5,605 nucleotides of DNA from Bdellovibrionales bacterium (GTDB lineage: Bacteria > Bdellovibrionota > Bdellovibrionia > Bdellovibrionales > UBA1609), in contig JAPOOY010000078.1 in NCBI GenBank assembly GCA_026713205.1, positions 1 through 5,605 on the forward strand. The letters are read 5' to 3'. The notes below the pieces were generated by a model. The model ran no database searches, had not been told where the DNA came from, and worked only from the letters and a program-made list of their open reading frames with translations. Each line of letters opens with the position of its first letter. Positions within the stretch are counted from its first letter, which is position 1. Positions 3,697 through 5,605 of this stretch are shown piece by piece. The position numbers and the translations under genes were made by a program.

Positions 3697-5475
3697 TTGA
3701 AAGAGATTGTGTTTTTAGTGCGATATATCTTTTTGCTTTTTGTTCTTATTGGTTTTAGTTCGGTCTCCTGGGGGCGGGTCCTTCTGATTCAATGGACGGA
3801 TGCGCACTCCACATTACATACCATGAGTCGTCAGATTTATGCCATTGATCAAATGGCTCAGGAGTTTAAGGCGCAACATCCTGACGGCGAAGTGGTTGTG
3901 TATATTATCGGAGATTTTACTTCCATCAATGCTTATGTGGATGATGAGGGATGGCTTTCTATTAGAGCCATAAAACTTCTCAGAAAACGAGGTTATACTG
4001 TTCTTTTTACTCCGGGAAATCATGATGCTTTTGATTGGGTGGGAAAGCCAGGTGATATCAAATTATTTATTGATCAAATGCAGAAGATTCAAAAATGGGG
4101 TGTTAAAATTTTAGCTGAAAATTTGACGGGCAGATCCCTCCTTATGGATTCATTCCTGAGTTCTTCCTATCCTCTTGAAACGGTGAAACCTGTGACTCAT
4201 ATTGTCGGATTGACTCTGAGTAGATTAATAAATCATTCCAATCTTTATGAAGAGGAAGCTCGTATTCTTTTTAACGGTGTTGAAAATTATAATCAAACCT
4301 TGGAAAGGGTTCTTCCTGAAATGCGCCGCAAAGGTGTTGAAAGGGTTATCCTGGGGGTTCATGACAGTCATATAAAGGTTTCTGATATTGCTCGAGATCA
4401 GGATTTCTTACAAATTTTTGGAATAGAGATTCCCGTGATGATGGCCGCTCATGATCATCTTGTAGCCTCTTACAAGGTGGGGGAGACTTTCATTTTGGAT
4501 GCGGGTTCTTATGGATCTTTTAATGTGATTGATATTTCAGAAAACGGGGAGGCTTCAAATATTCAGCATATTTCTATCTCCTCTCAAGTTCCCAGATATG
4601 TTGGAGGTAAAGATATTTTTCGTCATGGGACAATTAGAAAGAATTGGGTTACAGAGTCCGATGTTAAGAACTCGTGGCTTAAAAAATATGAAAAAAAAAT
4701 CAAAAGAAATTCTTTGTCACCGGAAGCTCAAGGGATTCGGACTTCTATTGCTCAAACTATTGAAGGTCTGATTACCGGAAAACCAAACGGAAGTCGGGTT
4801 GTTGTGACTCTTGAAAATGATGTAGAGGAAACAAAGTTTAGTATGCAGTATGGGAGGAGTCGTTTGGGTGAGATGATGGCCGAAACATTGGCCCGATGGG
4901 TTCGCAGTGTTTTCCATGGAGCTGAGGGGCGACCTGTAATAGCCATGTTTAATTCCAGCGCTTATCGGGTAGAGGAGCCCATTCCCAAAGGACCTGTTAC
5001 GGAAGTGGCTCTTCGTGAAATGTATCCTTATAAAACAGAAGCCAGCTTTCATCAGTTAAAAGGAAAGGTTATTGAAAGGCTTTATTTTGCGTTAAGAAGA
5101 GACTACATTTTAAGGTCAGGGAATAAAAATCGTTATAGCCCTCAGATTAATCCTGAAGTTAGAGAGTTTCAAAATCGGCTACAAGTCAGAGTTGGGGAAC
5201 ATTGGACAAATATAAATGAAGATGAAGTTTATCCGGTTGCTTTTGGCCCTTGGCTTTCCCAACACATTTTTGGACAGAGTTATAGAATAGAGGAATGGTT
5301 AGAGGTATTAGAAGGGAAACCCTCCTTGGTTTCAAAAGGATTTCAGGAAATCCTAGTGGAATTTCTTCCCGAGATTCTTAAAGCCAACGATCAGGCGATG
5401 AGTCAATCAAAAACTTTTCCTTTGGAATCGGATCTGTGCCAGAGCAATCTATTTAAGCCTGGTGACCAACTTTAG
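3697..5475 (+). CDS. Secreted 5'-nucleotidase family metallophosphoesterase
   Basis: This 592-residue protein is predicted to be an exported hydrolase of phosphate esters, most likely nucleotides, in the UshA/CpdB-like two-domain family (UshA is about 550 residues). A signal peptide covers residues 1-26. The N-terminal metal-binding domain has D35-x-H37, G72-D73, G107-N-H-D110, H222 and H252-x-H254, so the full set of expected two-metal ligands is present. The C-terminal domain starts near 365; R-L-G-E-M-M-A-E-T-L (388-397) matches the usual N-L-G-N-L-I-A-D-A block, and N-S-S-A-Y-R (419-424) replaces the conserved N-G-G-G-I-R. This suggests a changed substrate pocket. TTG 3697 is the most upstream start after the stop at 3682. 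GTG 3718 also gives a good signal peptide, with AAGAG 12 bases before it. The protein has almost no cysteines, unlike its neighbours. The exact substrate is unknown. Confidence 0.88.
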   Translation: MKEIVFLVRYIFLLFVLIGFSSVSWGRVLLIQWTDAHSTLHTMSRQIYAIDQMAQEFKAQHPDGEVVVYIIGDFTSINAYVDDEGWLSIRAIKLLRKRGYTVLFTPGNHDAFDWVGKPGDIKLFIDQMQKIQKWGVKILAENLTGRSLLMDSFLSSSYPLETVKPVTHIVGLTLSRLINHSNLYEEEARILFNGVENYNQTLERVLPEMRRKGVERVILGVHDSHIKVSDIARDQDFLQIFGIEIPVMMAAHDHLVASYKVGETFILDAGSYGSFNVIDISENGEASNIQHISISSQVPRYVGGKDIFRHGTIRKNWVTESDVKNSWLKKYEKKIKRNSLSPEAQGIRTSIAQTIEGLITGKPNGSRVVVTLENDVEETKFSMQYGRSRLGEMMAETLARWVRSVFHGAEGRPVIAMFNSSAYRVEEPIPKGPVTEVALREMYPYKTEASFHQLKGKVIERLYFALRRDYILRSGNKNRYSPQINPEVREFQNRLQVRVGEHWTNINEDEVYPVAFGPWLSQHIFGQSYRIEEWLEVLEGKPSLVSKGFQEILVEFLPEILKANDQAMSQSKTFPLESDLCQSNLFKPGDQL

Positions 5476-5605
5476 AGCGTAATATAACGATTATTTTTGA
5501 ACTTTCAGGTTTTCTATTGAGATATAAAAACCCCTTCATGCTCCTTTTATGCTCCTCCGGTTTGAAAATTTCCGGTTCTTCAGATGACAGAAGGATTACA
5601 CCCTC
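5453..5605 (-). CDS. Possible 3' end of a convergent gene, cut by the window edge
   Basis: On the - strand a frame is open from the right edge for 50 codons to TAA at 5453-5455. Its translation is mixed in charge and rich in Glu, Lys and Ile, with Pro mostly as CCG, so it looks more like protein than the AT-rich gaps do. It would overlap the 3' end of the nucleotidase gene by 23 bases tail to tail. It has no recognisable motif. Against it, a + strand frame is also open across the same stretch, and 50 open codons can occur by chance. The sequence to the right of the window is needed to decide. Confidence 0.3.
   Translation of the reverse strand, partial: EGVILLSSEEPEIFKPEEHKRSMKGFLYLNRKPESSKIIVILRSKVGHQA
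5508..5532 (+). terminator. Weak hairpin after the nucleotidase gene
   Basis: GGTTTT (5508-5513) pairs with AAAACC (5527-5532), with TAT/ATA (5515-5517 and 5522-5524) able to continue the stem across small internal mismatches. No T run follows directly. It is the only hairpin in the right place to end the nucleotidase transcript, but it is poor as an intrinsic terminator. Confidence 0.2.
5538..5556 (+). repeat. Direct repeat ATGCTCCT
   Basis: ATGCTCCT occurs at 5538-5545 and 5549-5556, 11 bases apart. On the - strand the copies read AGGAGCAT. It may be chance or a small duplication inside the possible convergent gene. Confidence 0.35.

Noticed and set aside
4717..5052. 111-codon minus-strand frame inside the nucleotidase gene
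   Set aside because: It is antisense to a well-supported conserved domain and its translation has no recognisable features.

Overview
The window looks like a chromosomal piece of a moderately AT-rich Gram-negative bacterium with an outer membrane. It encodes three predicted lipoproteins and an exported (periplasmic or surface) nucleotidase-type hydrolase. The lipoproteins carry residues after the acylated Cys that would not retain them in the inner membrane by the usual Lol +2 Asp rule. A predatory or host-associated lineage of the Bdellovibrionota type would fit, but that is only an impression; nothing in the window fixes the taxon. There are no rRNA or tRNA genes, CRISPR arrays, transposases or phage genes.

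Layout. (1) Positions 1-526 are AT-rich and without a convincing gene. They hold a short palindromic repeat (copy A, about 1-75), a hairpin at 118-144, a direct repeat containing ACACGATC (153-170 and 235-253) and a 9-bp-stem hairpin at 377-399. (2) Positions 527-3356 hold three tightly packed genes on the + strand (gaps of 9 and 16 nt), almost certainly one transcript. They encode diverged paralogs of one cysteine-rich lipoprotein family that I cannot name. (3) Positions 3357-3696 form an AT-rich gap with a candidate promoter and a second, reverse-oriented copy of the palindromic repeat (copy B, about 3550-3641). (4) Positions 3697-5475 encode a secreted two-domain metallophosphoesterase/5'-nucleotidase with a TTG start. 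(5) The last 130 bases may hold the 3' end of a convergent gene on the - strand, open to the window edge.

How it may work together. The three lipoproteins share a C-x5-C-x3-C-x(9-12)-C cluster just after a low-complexity linker, a central W-I-A motif and a following K-E-hydrophobic helix. Their mature parts have 10, 14 and 10 cysteines besides the lipidated one, all even numbers, which fits disulfide-bonded domains tethered to a membrane by a flexible stalk. The tandem array and its divergence suggest a lineage-specific, duplicated surface family. The nucleotidase has its own upstream region and may be only a neighbour; no direct functional link to the lipoproteins is visible. The most unusual features are the lipoprotein array and the pair of diverged palindromic repeats that flank it in opposite orientations.
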